Assembly (NCBI GenBank): GCA_902363455.1
Contig: CABJAC010000004.1
Span: 197,944-261,943, forward strand
Length of the DNA stretch: 64,000 nt
Direction of reading: 5' to 3'
DNA from: Caryophanales bacterium
GTDB lineage: Bacteria > Bacillota > Bacilli > Exiguobacteriales > Exiguobacteriaceae
Below, piece by piece: positions 8,611-16,869 of the stretch. The position numbers and the translations under genes are program-made. Under the pieces are notes generated by a model. That model was given only the letters and a program-made list of their open reading frames with translations. It had not been told where the DNA came from and did no database searches. The first letter of the stretch is position 1, and every line of letters starts with the position of its first letter.

Positions 8611-10137
8611 ATGGCAACGCGTTGGATTTTCGGCAATCAACTCAATCACAGCTTACCGCTTCTGACAGAAGCCAATCCAAAAGAAGATATCATCCTGATG
8701 GTGGAAGCGACATCGCGCTCCACCTGGAAGGCGTACCACAAACAAAAACTCGTGCTGATTTTTTCAGCGATGCGTCATTTTGCAGAAGAACTTCGGGACA
8801 ACGGATTCACGGTCGATTATCAGGAAGCGGACTCGTTTGATGAAGCGTGGAAGCAGCACCAGAAGCAATACAAACCGACGCATCTCCTATATACGGCGAT
8901 CACCGACGAACCGATGCGCCGTGTCATGCAAAAATTTCAGGATGCTCTCCCAAAATCAATCACCGTCGATATCCGTTCCGATGTTCCGCTCTTTTTATTG
9001 ACGCAGGACAAAGCCGTCGCCCTGCTCGGGGACAAACCGTGGAAGATGGACCGCTTTTACCGACAACTTCGCAAGGACCGCCGCCTGTTGATGAACAAAA
9101 ACAAACCACTCGGCGGAAAATGGTCGTTTGACGCCGACAATCGAAAACCGGCGAAGGACGGCGTTGATTTTAAAGCACCAATCCGATTCCGCCCGGATGA
9201 GATCACGCGTGACGTCATCCACAAAGTCGAGACGACGTTTGCCGATCATCCGGGGCAGCTCGATGCGTTCCACTGGCCGGTCACACGACAGGAAGCACAG
9301 CGGGCGCTCGCCCGTTTCATCGAGGAACGGCTTGAGACATTCGGAACTTATCAGGATGCCATGCTGACAGGAGAGGATACGTTATCGCATTCCCTGCTCT
9401 CCTCATCGATCAATATCGGCTTGCTGTCGCCGGACGAAGTCATCAAAGCCGCTGCCGCAGCGCTTGAAGAGCAGGAGGCGCCGCTCAATGCCGTCGAAGG
9501 GTTCATCCGCCAGATTCTCGGGTGGCGTGAGTACATGCGGGCCGTCTATCTGAGTGAGATGCCCGGTTATGAACAGGTCAATGTCCTCAAACACGACCGT
9601 GACTTGCCGGACTTTTTCTGGGACGGTCAGACGACGATGACCTGCGTCGCCGAGTCGCTCCGCCCCGTCATCGAAACGGCGCACAATCATCATATCCAGC
9701 GGCTGATGGTGCTCGGAAATTTTGCCAACCTGTTTGAGATTTCGCCGCAACAAACAGCGGACTGGTTTAATGAAATGTATATCGATGCCTATGATTGGGT
9801 CGTCCTGCCGAATGTGCTCGGGATGGCTTTGCATGCCGACGGTGGTCTCTTGTCGACGAAACCGTACATCGCATCGGCGAACTACATCCACAAGATGAGC
9901 GACTACTGCGGGAACTGTCCCTTTAATCAGAAAGATGCTCTTGGGGACAATGCCTGTCCGTTCAATACCTTGTATTGGGATTTCATCGCCCGGCACGAGG
10001 AACGTTTCTCCGGCAACCAACGGATGTCGATGATGTACCGGCAGTGGGCGAAGCGGGACCAGGCGGATCAGCAGGCAATCCGTAAAAAAGCGACAGCCTT
10101 GAAAAAGCAGTTGACGGACGGACAGTTCCATCGCTGA
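8611..10137 (+). CDS. Cryptochrome/photolyase-related protein (DPRP / FeS-BCP family)
   Basis: A 508-residue protein of the deoxyribodipyrimidine photolyase-related family (COG3046), some members of which are iron-sulfur bacterial cryptochromes/photolyases repairing (6-4) photoproducts. The N-terminus (WIFGNQLNH) replaces the usual photolyase start. The C-terminal half is alpha-helical and FAD-binding. Cysteines that could ligate a 4Fe-4S cluster are in MTCVAESL (near 347) and in CGNCPFNQKDALGDNACPFN (near 433-450). An AAAGGAGGA ribosome site precedes the ATG. It is a lone gene between mqo and a convergent permease. It might repair UV damage or act as a photoreceptor; sequence does not decide. 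Confidence 0.88.
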   Translation: MATRWIFGNQLNHSLPLLTEANPKEDIILMVEATSRSTWKAYHKQKLVLIFSAMRHFAEELRDNGFTVDYQEADSFDEAWKQHQKQYKPTHLLYTAITDEPMRRVMQKFQDALPKSITVDIRSDVPLFLLTQDKAVALLGDKPWKMDRFYRQLRKDRRLLMNKNKPLGGKWSFDADNRKPAKDGVDFKAPIRFRPDEITRDVIHKVETTFADHPGQLDAFHWPVTRQEAQRALARFIEERLETFGTYQDAMLTGEDTLSHSLLSSSINIGLLSPDEVIKAAAAALEEQEAPLNAVEGFIRQILGWREYMRAVYLSEMPGYEQVNVLKHDRDLPDFFWDGQTTMTCVAESLRPVIETAHNHHIQRLMVLGNFANLFEISPQQTADWFNEMYIDAYDWVVLPNVLGMALHADGGLLSTKPYIASANYIHKMSDYCGNCPFNQKDALGDNACPFNTLYWDFIARHEERFSGNQRMSMMYRQWAKRDQADQQAIRKKATALKKQLTDGQFHR

Positions 10138-10151
10138 GTTTTCATCAACAT

Positions 10152-10200
10152 CAAGAAAGACCCGGCTCCCTGTCTTGTTCGGCAGGGAATCGGGTCTTTG
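10152..10200. terminator. Bidirectional terminator between the photolyase-like gene and the permease
   Basis: AAAGACCCGGCTCCCTG pairs with CAGGGAATCGGGTCTTT around a short loop, lying between convergent genes. Confidence 0.85.
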
Positions 10201-10217
10201 TTTCTTTCCTTGATGCA

Positions 10218-11585
10218 TCACGCACTGTGCCGTTCTGCTTTTTGATGTTTTTTCGTCCGCAGCTGGTACAAAACAAACAATCCGATGAACCAGACCGGTG
10301 TCAGGAGCAAGGCCGGACGTGTTTCGTCCGCGACGAGCATGACGATCAAAATCAGTGTGAACAGACCGAGTACGAGATAGTTGACGAACGGTGTCCACGG
10401 CGCTTTGAATGTTGAGGCGGCATGCAATTCCGGCTGTGTTTTCTTGTATTTCAAGTGACAGACGAGAATGACACCCCAGACCCAGATGAAACAGATCGCA
10501 CTGATTGTCGTGACGATACTGAACGCCTGTCCTGGAATCAATTTGCTTAACAAGGCACCACCCGAGACGACCAATGTCGAGATGAACAAGGCATTTGCCG
10601 GCACGTGGTTCTTATTCAGCTTCGAAAAAGATTTCGGTGCTTGCTTTTGATTCCCGAGATTGTACAAAATCCGGCTCGTCGAGAACATTCCGCTGTTACA
10701 AGCGGAAGCGGCCGACGTCAGGACAACGAAGTTGATGATTCCGGCAGCAAGCGGAATCCCAATCAGACTAAACGTTTTGACGAACGGACTTTCCGTTGCA
10801 TTCAGTCCTGTCCATGGATTGATCATCAGAAGGACCAGTAAGGCACCGACGTAGAAGAACAGAATCCGTAACGGAATCTTGTTGATCGCTGACGGAATGT
10901 TCTTTTTCGGATCGGCTGTTTCTGCTGCCGAGACACCCACGAGTTCAACGCCGACATACGCGAAGACGACCATCTGGAACGACAACAGGAACCCGGTGAT
11001 GCCGTTCGGGAACATCCCGCCGTGCTGCCACAGATTCTTGACTGTGACCGGTCCGGCATCTGTTTTGAAGCCGATGACGAGCAAGACGATCCCGACCCCA
11101 ATCAACGCTAAAATCGTGATGACTTTGATCAAGGCGAACCAAAACTCGAGTTCTCCGAACAGTTTGACCGTCAGGAGGTTAAAACCGAGTAAAATCAACA
11201 GGGCGATGACGGCCGGAATCCACTGCGGAATATCAAACCAATATTTGACGTAGACACCAACGGCAATGATATCGGCCATTGCTGTCATGATCCAACAGAA
11301 CCAATACGTCCAACCGGTCACGAAAGCCGCGCGTGGTCCGAGATAATCTTCCGCGATATCCGTCAGTGACTGGTAACCGGCTTTTGACAATAACAATTCG
11401 CCCAGTGCCCGCATGACGAAGAAAATCGCAATCCCGACAAGCAGGTAGGCAAACACAATCGATGGACCGGCCAGCTGAATCGCTTTCCCCGACCCTAAAA
11501 ACAACCCTGTTCCGATCGTTCCACCAATCGCAATCAATTGGACGTGACGATTCGATAAATCCCGTTTTAATCCTTGCTGTTCCAA
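10218..11585 (-). CDS. Amino-acid permease of the APC superfamily, probable glycine/alanine/D-serine transporter (CycA-like)
   Basis: Translated from the TTG at 11585 this is 455 residues with about 12 membrane segments. That start is chosen because AAAGGAGGAG (11593-11602) lies 7 bases upstream and the protein then begins in the family manner, EQQGLKRDLSNRHVQLIAIG. The longer upstream frame runs through the riboswitch terminator and is not credible. The APC signature GGTIGTGLFLGSGKAIQLAG occupies the first membrane segment. The closest family is CycA, the D-serine/D-alanine/glycine:H+ symporter, and the glycine riboswitch upstream fits glycine as a substrate. It is monocistronic. Confidence 0.85.
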   Translation of the reverse strand: MEQQGLKRDLSNRHVQLIAIGGTIGTGLFLGSGKAIQLAGPSIVFAYLLVGIAIFFVMRALGELLLSKAGYQSLTDIAEDYLGPRAAFVTGWTYWFCWIMTAMADIIAVGVYVKYWFDIPQWIPAVIALLILLGFNLLTVKLFGELEFWFALIKVITILALIGVGIVLLVIGFKTDAGPVTVKNLWQHGGMFPNGITGFLLSFQMVVFAYVGVELVGVSAAETADPKKNIPSAINKIPLRILFFYVGALLVLLMINPWTGLNATESPFVKTFSLIGIPLAAGIINFVVLTSAASACNSGMFSTSRILYNLGNQKQAPKSFSKLNKNHVPANALFISTLVVSGGALLSKLIPGQAFSIVTTISAICFIWVWGVILVCHLKYKKTQPELHAASTFKAPWTPFVNYLVLGLFTLILIVMLVADETRPALLLTPVWFIGLFVLYQLRTKKHQKAERHSA

Positions 11586-11647
11586 ACCTGAACTCCTCCT
11601 TTGATGATCTCTCTGTTTCCCCCGGTCGGACTGTTCTGTCAGTCCAA

Positions 11648-11680
11648 CAAAAAAAGAGACTGGACGGGTGTCCAATCTCA
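11648..11680 (-). terminator. Riboswitch-controlled terminator before the permease
   Basis: On the minus strand GAGATTGGAC, a short loop, and GTCCAGTCTC form a 10-bp stem followed by seven T residues. It lies between the glycine aptamer and the permease ribosome site. A second hairpin, GTTGGACTG/CAGTCCGAC, follows immediately and could compete with the terminator as an anti-terminator element. Confidence 0.85.
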
Positions 11681-11714
11681 AAAAAATCATCAGAATAACA
11701 AATAATCATTTTTT

Positions 11715-11862
11715 GCTTGGCAAAGCCAACACAAAAAATAAAAATTCAGTACTCTTCTGTCCTTTTGCCTGAGATTGTGAACCCTTCGGCGCCGTATACA
11801 CGGTCTCTCCAGAAGCTGCTCCTGCCATAGTGTGACCCATGACAATCATAGCTTTCTTTTTT
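11715..11862 (-). ncRNA. Glycine riboswitch (gcvT motif)
   Basis: On the minus strand the core reads GGAGAGACCG, a short hairpin, GCCGAAGGG, a few bases, then CTCAGGCAAAAGGACAGA. These are the conserved strands of the glycine aptamer. Only one full aptamer is seen; the flanking sequences (hairpin TTGGCTTTGCCAA at about 11719-11731, and the AGGAGCAGCTT region) may be the reduced second aptamer of a singlet type. With the downstream terminator this suggests an OFF switch that stops transporter synthesis when glycine is plentiful. Confidence 0.92.
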
Positions 11863-11904
11863 TATTCGGTTGCTGAGGTGACATAATCACCTGAATTGTT
11901 TCTA

Positions 11905-11933
11905 ATACTAGTAATCTTATGATCGTTTGTCAA
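11905..11933 (-). promoter_or_regulatory. Sigma-A promoter of the glycine riboswitch-permease transcript
   Basis: Minus strand TTGACA (11928-11933), 17-base spacer, TAGTAT (11905-11910). The transcript would start near 11898 and read through the whole aptamer. Confidence 0.85.
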
Positions 11934-12040
11934 CCGTTTTATTTTATTTTTTCATTTTTTCTTTCATAACGTGAAACAGGACTTTGTGTGCGGTTTCCAG
12001 AAGTCTCCTACAAAGACTACCGTAAGAGGAGGAACTGATC

Positions 12041-12583
12041 GTGAAGACATATTATGTCATTCGCCATTGTGAAGCAACCGGACAAGCACCCGATGCTCCG
12101 TTGACGAAACAAGGTCACAAACAAGCAGACGCACTCGCCATTTTTTTCAAAACCATCCCGGTCGACCGGATTTTATCCAGTCCGTTCCGCCGGGCACAGG
12201 AAACGATTTTACCTGTCGCCGCTCTCCATGATTGTCCGGTTGAAATCGAGGATCAGCTCCAAGAACGAATCCTCAGTACCTCGCCATTAAGCGAGTGGCG
12301 TTTCGCTTTACAAGAAACGTTCTTCGATTTCGATCTCCGCTTTCCCGGCGGTGAATCGAGTCGGGAAGTGATGGAGCGGATGACGTCTGTTCTGAAAGAA
12401 GCATCGCTGCATCCCGCCCATCATACGGTGCTTGTCACGCACGGAAACGCGATGGCTTTGTTGTTGCACACCATCGATTCGACTTTTGGCTACGAAGACT
12501 GGCAGCAATTGCAGAACCCTGATGTGTACCGTCTCGTTCAGACTGTCGACGGGATGACCTGTGAACGGATGCCTTTCCGATGA
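12041..12583 (+). CDS. Histidine phosphatase superfamily protein (phosphoglycerate mutase-like)
   Basis: A 180-residue protein translated from a GTG with AGAGGAGG 9 bases upstream. It has the phosphohistidine motif RHCEATGQ near residue 8, with C where RHG is usual, the region ILSSPFRRAQETILP near residue 45, and the second catalytic histidine in VLVTHGNAMALLLH near residue 135. These are the marks of the branch-1 histidine phosphatases, which dephosphorylate small metabolites or proteins. The substrate is unknown. It is a single gene divergent from the riboswitch transcript. Confidence 0.85.
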   Translation: MKTYYVIRHCEATGQAPDAPLTKQGHKQADALAIFFKTIPVDRILSSPFRRAQETILPVAALHDCPVEIEDQLQERILSTSPLSEWRFALQETFFDFDLRFPGGESSREVMERMTSVLKEASLHPAHHTVLVTHGNAMALLLHTIDSTFGYEDWQQLQNPDVYRLVQTVDGMTCERMPFR

Positions 12584-12612
12584 GCACGTAATTAATTATT
12601 TTGACGGATAAC

Positions 12613-13593
12613 TCAAGACTCGTCCACATCTACAGGTAAAAGCGGTACAAGATAACGTTGAAGCTCTTGAATTGTCGCTTCCAGATCTAGAAAGCCGTCG
12701 GAGGAAGTACGCAGATAGTCTTCCTTTTGTGCAATTGTCATCGTTTTTCCTGTTCTTAACACTTTTGGCTCAGATATCGTTAATTGATTACTTTTGAAGT
12801 AACTGAACACTTCTTGCATCACTTGATTTCTGTAAACCTTCGGATCTAAATTTTTGTCCGACTGAATCTTTATTTTTAAAACAGCTTCTTCGAGTTGTAT
12901 ATAATAATTTAACTTCTTATTTTTCCACCAAAATCCCCAAAATCCCCCCTTCGCATTTGCTACATACCCCCAACTTCCCTTCAATTTTTTTTGCAGATCG
13001 TGGTAGAATCCTTGCCAAGAAAAAGAATTCCATGCATGAACCGGAAGTGTTTTATACGAATTGATTTTACTGTCGAGTCGCTTTAAGTGGTATAGATAAT
13101 CTTCTAAAATCACATTCATCGGAACCTCTCGATCATGCTGTTCTAAAAGTTCGATCATTTGCTTACGATCAAACAGTTGATAGCCGGCTTCATCGAGTGC
13201 TTCGTAGTTCGATTGCTCGGTAATTTTGTAATAGACCGGTAACGGGATGAAGTGTTGCGTCGCGGGCTCCGATTTTATGATTTCTACATAACGCTTCAGC
13301 TGATCGGAATGGTCCGACGTATAGGTTTTATCTTCGATTAAAATAATATACGTTTCGTTAATGACTGCTAGAATATCGATTTTTTTAAATTGACGGAGTA
13401 TACGTACCTGTTCAATTTTTTCATCTAAATTACATTTGTGTGCTTCGAATATTCTTTGGATGAACTGTACCGCGACATCATGTAACGCTTGATCCGTTTT
13501 TGAAAACTGTGGCTCTCCCCACTTTAAAAGCCAACATAAAAAAGCATCTTGCGACAGTTCGCTTGTCGCATAATCAAATAAATTAGGTCTCAT
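12613..13593 (-). CDS. PD-(D/E)XK nuclease superfamily protein
   Basis: A 326-residue protein started at the ATG at 13593, which has AAAGGGGAG upstream and gives MRPNLFDYATSELSQDAF, a typical family beginning. The nuclease core is visible as D73 in KKIDILAV and E87-x-K89 in ILIEDKTYT, followed by DQLKRY. It resembles the PDDEXK_4-type family of uncharacterised proteins. Codon and base use is more AT-rich than the neighbours, and it stands alone, which suggests acquisition by transfer. Related proteins occur near defence genes in other bacteria, but there is no partner methylase, helicase or restriction gene here, so a defence role is only a possibility. Confidence 0.7.
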   Translation of the reverse strand: MRPNLFDYATSELSQDAFLCWLLKWGEPQFSKTDQALHDVAVQFIQRIFEAHKCNLDEKIEQVRILRQFKKIDILAVINETYIILIEDKTYTSDHSDQLKRYVEIIKSEPATQHFIPLPVYYKITEQSNYEALDEAGYQLFDRKQMIELLEQHDREVPMNVILEDYLYHLKRLDSKINSYKTLPVHAWNSFSWQGFYHDLQKKLKGSWGYVANAKGGFWGFWWKNKKLNYYIQLEEAVLKIKIQSDKNLDPKVYRNQVMQEVFSYFKSNQLTISEPKVLRTGKTMTIAQKEDYLRTSSDGFLDLEATIQELQRYLVPLLPVDVDES

Positions 13594-13640
13594 GAGTAGA
13601 TATCTCCCCTTTACTCCATTCATTATATCCAATAAATGGG

Positions 13641-13717
13641 TTATAAGAACATAACATTCATTCTTTTAGAGAATGAATGAATGTTTAACTCATGCTATTT
13701 TTTTATAGTTCTTATAA
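13641..13717. repeat. Nested inverted repeats upstream of the PD-(D/E)XK gene
   Basis: TTATAAGAAC (13641-13650) is repeated inverted as GTTCTTATAA (13708-13717). Inside it ACATTCATTC (13654-13663) pairs with GAATGAATGT (13675-13684). The pair of stems fills the AT-rich gap between the nuclease-like gene and the divergent MFS gene and could be an operator region or a small mobile-element relic. Confidence 0.55.
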
Positions 13718-13836
13718 GAATTATCTATTTTACTTCCCCTTCGAACTCGACTACATTTAACAAATTGATAACAAAGTGAAGTAGTTCGAATCCCCGTCTA
13801 GAGGGAGATTCGGCTTAGGAAAAGAAGGGGTATCTT

Positions 13837-15081
13837 ATGTCTACACAATCTAATCACGCACGTAAAGGGTACTTGATGATGGCCGTTCTCTGGTTCGCCT
13901 ATGCGACGTTCGCCATGAACTGGGTCGCCGGGTCTTCCTTGACACCACAGATCACGGCCCATTTTTTCGGTGACCGGACCGTCGATCCGTTGATTTCGCA
14001 ACTCGTCAACTATTCGATCACGACGGCACGTGTCTTCGCGAACATCTTGGCCGCACTCATCCTGATGAAACTCGGACCCAAAAAAGCACCGATGCTTGCC
14101 CTGTTGTTCCTGATGATGTCGATCGTCGCCATCTATCTGCCGAACTACTGGGCATATACGGCAGCCAGGATGATCATGGGGCTTGGTGGCTCGATGGTCA
14201 TCGTCTACATGAATCCGGTCGTCACCCGCTACATCAGTGATCCGACGGAAAAACTGCGGATCAATGCACTCAATACGGTGTCTTACAATGTCGGAGCGTT
14301 TGTCGTTTCCTTGCTGTTCACGTTTTTCGCGACACAATTCACGAACAACTGGCAACTGACATTGACGATTTTTGCTGCTTTGACAGCCGTCCTGTTCCTC
14401 GCCTGGTTGATCTTCAGTGAAGAATTCGACTTAAATACGGCAAGTGATCAAAACGAAGTCGTCACGGCTTACGGTTACAAAGATGCGATCAAAGACAGCT
14501 TCTTATGGAAATATGCGTTGGCGTTCGGCGGTTTCTTAACGCTCTATATCCTGTCGCTCGTCGGACTCAAACCGGTATTTGACACCTATACCGAATTAAA
14601 CGGTTCGCTCGTCAATCTGCTTGTATCTGGTGCCGGGATCATCGGGACCTTTGTTGGTCTGAAAATCGGCAGCCGCGGAACACCGCGAAAACCGATTCTC
14701 CTGGCCAGCGGACTGATCATGATTGGCAGTTTTATCGTCACGGTCGCGTTCGGTAACATCTCGCCACTCGTTTCGTACGTTTTTGCTTTCGTCTCCGGAT
14801 TTGCGATGTACATTCAGTATCCGATTTTCATGAATCTTGCCCACGAGATGAAAGGCATGACCCCGCAAAAGATTACCATCTTATTTGGTCTTTTTTGGGC
14901 AATTGCGTACGCCACACAGACGATTTTTACGATTCTTTGGAGCTATACGCTCGGACAAATGGGATACACGGCTTCGATGGTCGTCTTTTTCCTTTGCTGT
15001 TCGACGTACCTCCTGTTCAGTTTCTTTTTACCGGAGACCAAACCAAAACATGCAGTGCCGGCTTCGAAAAAAACAGCCTGA
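13837..15081 (+). CDS. Major facilitator superfamily transporter
   Basis: A 414-residue membrane protein with about 12 hydrophobic segments and the typical central cytoplasmic loop near residues 195-215 (EEFDLNTASDQNEV). The inter-helix region MGLGGSMVIVYMNPVVTRYI is MFS-like. The ribosome site GAAGGGG precedes the ATG by 7 bases. It resembles the CynX/NimT type of MFS permeases in its overall shape, but no substrate is indicated. A GAATC-CCC/GGG-GATTC hairpin lies in its leader at about 13788-13811. It ends at a strong bidirectional terminator. Confidence 0.8.
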   Translation: MSTQSNHARKGYLMMAVLWFAYATFAMNWVAGSSLTPQITAHFFGDRTVDPLISQLVNYSITTARVFANILAALILMKLGPKKAPMLALLFLMMSIVAIYLPNYWAYTAARMIMGLGGSMVIVYMNPVVTRYISDPTEKLRINALNTVSYNVGAFVVSLLFTFFATQFTNNWQLTLTIFAALTAVLFLAWLIFSEEFDLNTASDQNEVVTAYGYKDAIKDSFLWKYALAFGGFLTLYILSLVGLKPVFDTYTELNGSLVNLLVSGAGIIGTFVGLKIGSRGTPRKPILLASGLIMIGSFIVTVAFGNISPLVSYVFAFVSGFAMYIQYPIFMNLAHEMKGMTPQKITILFGLFWAIAYATQTIFTILWSYTLGQMGYTASMVVFFLCCSTYLLFSFFLPETKPKHAVPASKKTA

Positions 15082-15084
15082 TCC

Positions 15085-15125
15085 CAACACAACCCCCAAG
15101 TCGCTCGCGACCTGGGGGTTGTGTT
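15085..15125. terminator. Bidirectional terminator between the MFS and Nudix genes
   Basis: CACAACCCCCAAGTCGC and GCGACCTGGGGGTTGTG form a stem of about 17 bp with a three-base loop. It overlaps the very end of the Nudix gene on the other strand. Confidence 0.9.
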
Positions 15126-15642
15126 ATTTTTGATGGGCACCATATTGATGCCGTAAGATGAACAGCAACCGGATCAACGGTTCATGGTACGAAATGAACG
15201 TTCCTTCCCGTATGCCGGCAATGATGTCGTCTTCCGTCGCCCACTTGACGGCTTGGACTTCTTCTTCCTGTAACGTCAGTGTCGTCAGATCAACGTCTGT
15301 TTCGATTAAGTAATAGTCGTCAAACCCGACTTCAAACGGAACCGTCAACTGCGGACGCCGTCCGGCGAACGACAAGGACAGCCCCAGTTCTTCAAACAAT
15401 TCGCGCTCTGCTGCCATCTGACTCGTATCGCCCGTTGTCGCACTGCCGCCGACGCTGAGATCCCACATATTCGACCAACCCGACTTAAATGGTTGACGGT
15501 GCTGAATCAACATCTGTCCCTGTTTGTTAAACAGACAGACGTGCACAACAAGATGGTAATCGCCGTCTTTTAATTCTGTTCCACGCGGCCAGGTCCGTCC
15601 TGTTTTCTCGCGGTCTGCCGTATAGATATCCCATCGTTCCAT
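15124..15642 (-). CDS. Nudix hydrolase
   Basis: A 172-residue protein of the Nudix fold. The Nudix box is GGSATTGDTSQMAAERELFE followed by ELGL, with REL-x-EEL intact; a D stands where the first E is usual. Nudix enzymes hydrolyse nucleoside diphosphate derivatives; the IPP-isomerase-like N-terminus (WDIYTADREKTGRTWPRG) is common in the YfcD-like group, for which the substrate is uncertain. Its ATG directly abuts the TAA of the upstream LURP-one gene, so translation is probably coupled. Confidence 0.88.
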   Translation of the reverse strand: MERWDIYTADREKTGRTWPRGTELKDGDYHLVVHVCLFNKQGQMLIQHRQPFKSGWSNMWDLSVGGSATTGDTSQMAAERELFEELGLSLSFAGRRPQLTVPFEVGFDDYYLIETDVDLTTLTLQEEEVQAVKWATEDDIIAGIREGTFISYHEPLIRLLFILRHQYGAHQK

Positions 15643-16152
15643 TTACTTCTTCCCTCCTGCCCAATTATCCGAAAAGAGCGTTGCGACAGTTTTGTCTGCT
15701 TTCGCCCGATCGAGTCCGAGCACGACACTTAAAAACAGTGTCTCCGCCGCTTCATCGAGCAGTGTCAGTTCGTACTGTTTTCCGAAACGGACCCACCGTC
15801 TTTTGCCTTGCCCGATTTTGTTTCCTTGATACGTGACATTAAACGTCATCGTCGCCCAGTTGATGTCGATTTGCAGATCCCGACTGTCAATCCGGTAATC
15901 CGCAAACATCAAAAATCCGGTTTTTTGAATGGTCGCAACGACACGCCCGTCCACTTCCACCAAAATATGAGGCAACATGCTGAACGTCTGTTTCGTTACC
16001 CGGCCGACCTCGGCTTCTTCCTGCATGAGTTGCCAGTTTTTCTGCATTTGCAACAACTGTCCGGTCACTTCATGCGTGGTTTGTCTGGTTTCATCTGCAA
16101 TCGTAAATCGCCGGTTCAGTTCAAACGTCTGTTTCATCAAAAGCTGCTTCAT
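15643..16152 (-). CDS. LURP-one-related (tubby C2-like) protein, paralogue 1
   Basis: A 169-residue protein of the YxjI/LURP-one-related family, a beta-barrel fold resembling the membrane-tethered tubby and scramblase domains. It begins MKQLLMKQTFELNRRFTIAD and repeats the family alternation of short strands (GRVTKQTFSMLPHILVEVDG). The function is unknown in bacteria. It lies 26 bases downstream of a paralogue and abuts the Nudix gene, so the three look like one operon. Confidence 0.72.
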   Translation of the reverse strand: MKQLLMKQTFELNRRFTIADETRQTTHEVTGQLLQMQKNWQLMQEEAEVGRVTKQTFSMLPHILVEVDGRVVATIQKTGFLMFADYRIDSRDLQIDINWATMTFNVTYQGNKIGQGKRRWVRFGKQYELTLLDEAAETLFLSVVLGLDRAKADKTVATLFSDNWAGGKK

Positions 16153-16178
16153 ATGCGCTTCCTCTCCTGATTGTTTTC

Positions 16179-16661
16179 TTATGACGAGCTGGATTCTTCA
16201 TCTTCTTTGACACAGTCGATAGCAACAACAAGTGCAATCAAAATCTTCTCGATTTCCGGATCAAAGACTTGAATCTCATAACTGTCACCAAACGTGAACC
16301 ATTTTTTCTCGACACTTCCGACAACTTCGCCGTGACGCTTGATTTCAAAATCCATATCCCACCAGTCTCCGTCGATTTCGAGATCTGCCGCATCAATCGT
16401 ATAGCGGTCTTTAAAGAACGTAAACGATTTTTCAATCGTCAGTGTCTCACCGTCGACTTCAATAAAAAACTTCGGCAACAGGCTAAGCATTTTCTTTGTG
16501 ATGACGGCGACTTCCTCACCCTCAACCGTCGAGATCGAAAAAGTTTTCGGTAGCTTCATAAAGCTGCCTTCGACGAGATAGACGTCTTGTTCCTGCTGAT
16601 CTTGGATGGAGAAGCGTCCGCGCAAACTTAAGACTTTCTGTTTCATGTATAGGGTGTACAT
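16179..16661 (-). CDS. LURP-one-related (tubby C2-like) protein, paralogue 2
   Basis: A 160-residue YxjI-like protein beginning MYTLYMKQKVLSLRGRFSIQD, with the shared stretch TKKMLSLLPKFFIEVDG and the strand YTIDAADLEIDGDWWDMDFE. It is clearly homologous to the neighbouring gene, with the same spacing of motifs, so the pair arose by tandem duplication. The C-terminus is acidic and ends ESSSS. A ribosome site, AGGAAAGGA, lies about 10 bases before the ATG. This is the first gene of the LURP-LURP-Nudix unit. Confidence 0.78.
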   Translation of the reverse strand: MYTLYMKQKVLSLRGRFSIQDQQEQDVYLVEGSFMKLPKTFSISTVEGEEVAVITKKMLSLLPKFFIEVDGETLTIEKSFTFFKDRYTIDAADLEIDGDWWDMDFEIKRHGEVVGSVEKKWFTFGDSYEIQVFDPEIEKILIALVVAIDCVKEDEESSSS

Positions 16662-16869
16662 GGAGATTTCATCCTTTCCTGGCGACTGTGTTACATCTAT
16701 TACGACATGAACGGACTAAAAGATTCATTCCTGGTTTCGACAAACAGCTTTAACATTCCCGCATGCAAAGCTCGTCTCCTTGCACTTTTTGTCCAATACG
16801 CTTAAAGTATATAGTTGATGAAATTTTAATTGAGCAAAACGAATTACCTTAAGGAAAGGGTTTTATATA

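Noticed and set aside
10218..11690. A longer permease beginning near 11690
   Set aside because: The extra N-terminus would be coded by the riboswitch terminator and by an anti-terminator-like hairpin. The TTG at 11585 has a strong ribosome site and gives the family start.
13770..13812. GTTCGAATCCCC sequence resembling a tRNA T-arm upstream of the MFS gene
   Set aside because: The bases on each side do not form a T-stem, and there is no anticodon arm, D-arm or CCA end. It is better read as part of a simple leader hairpin.
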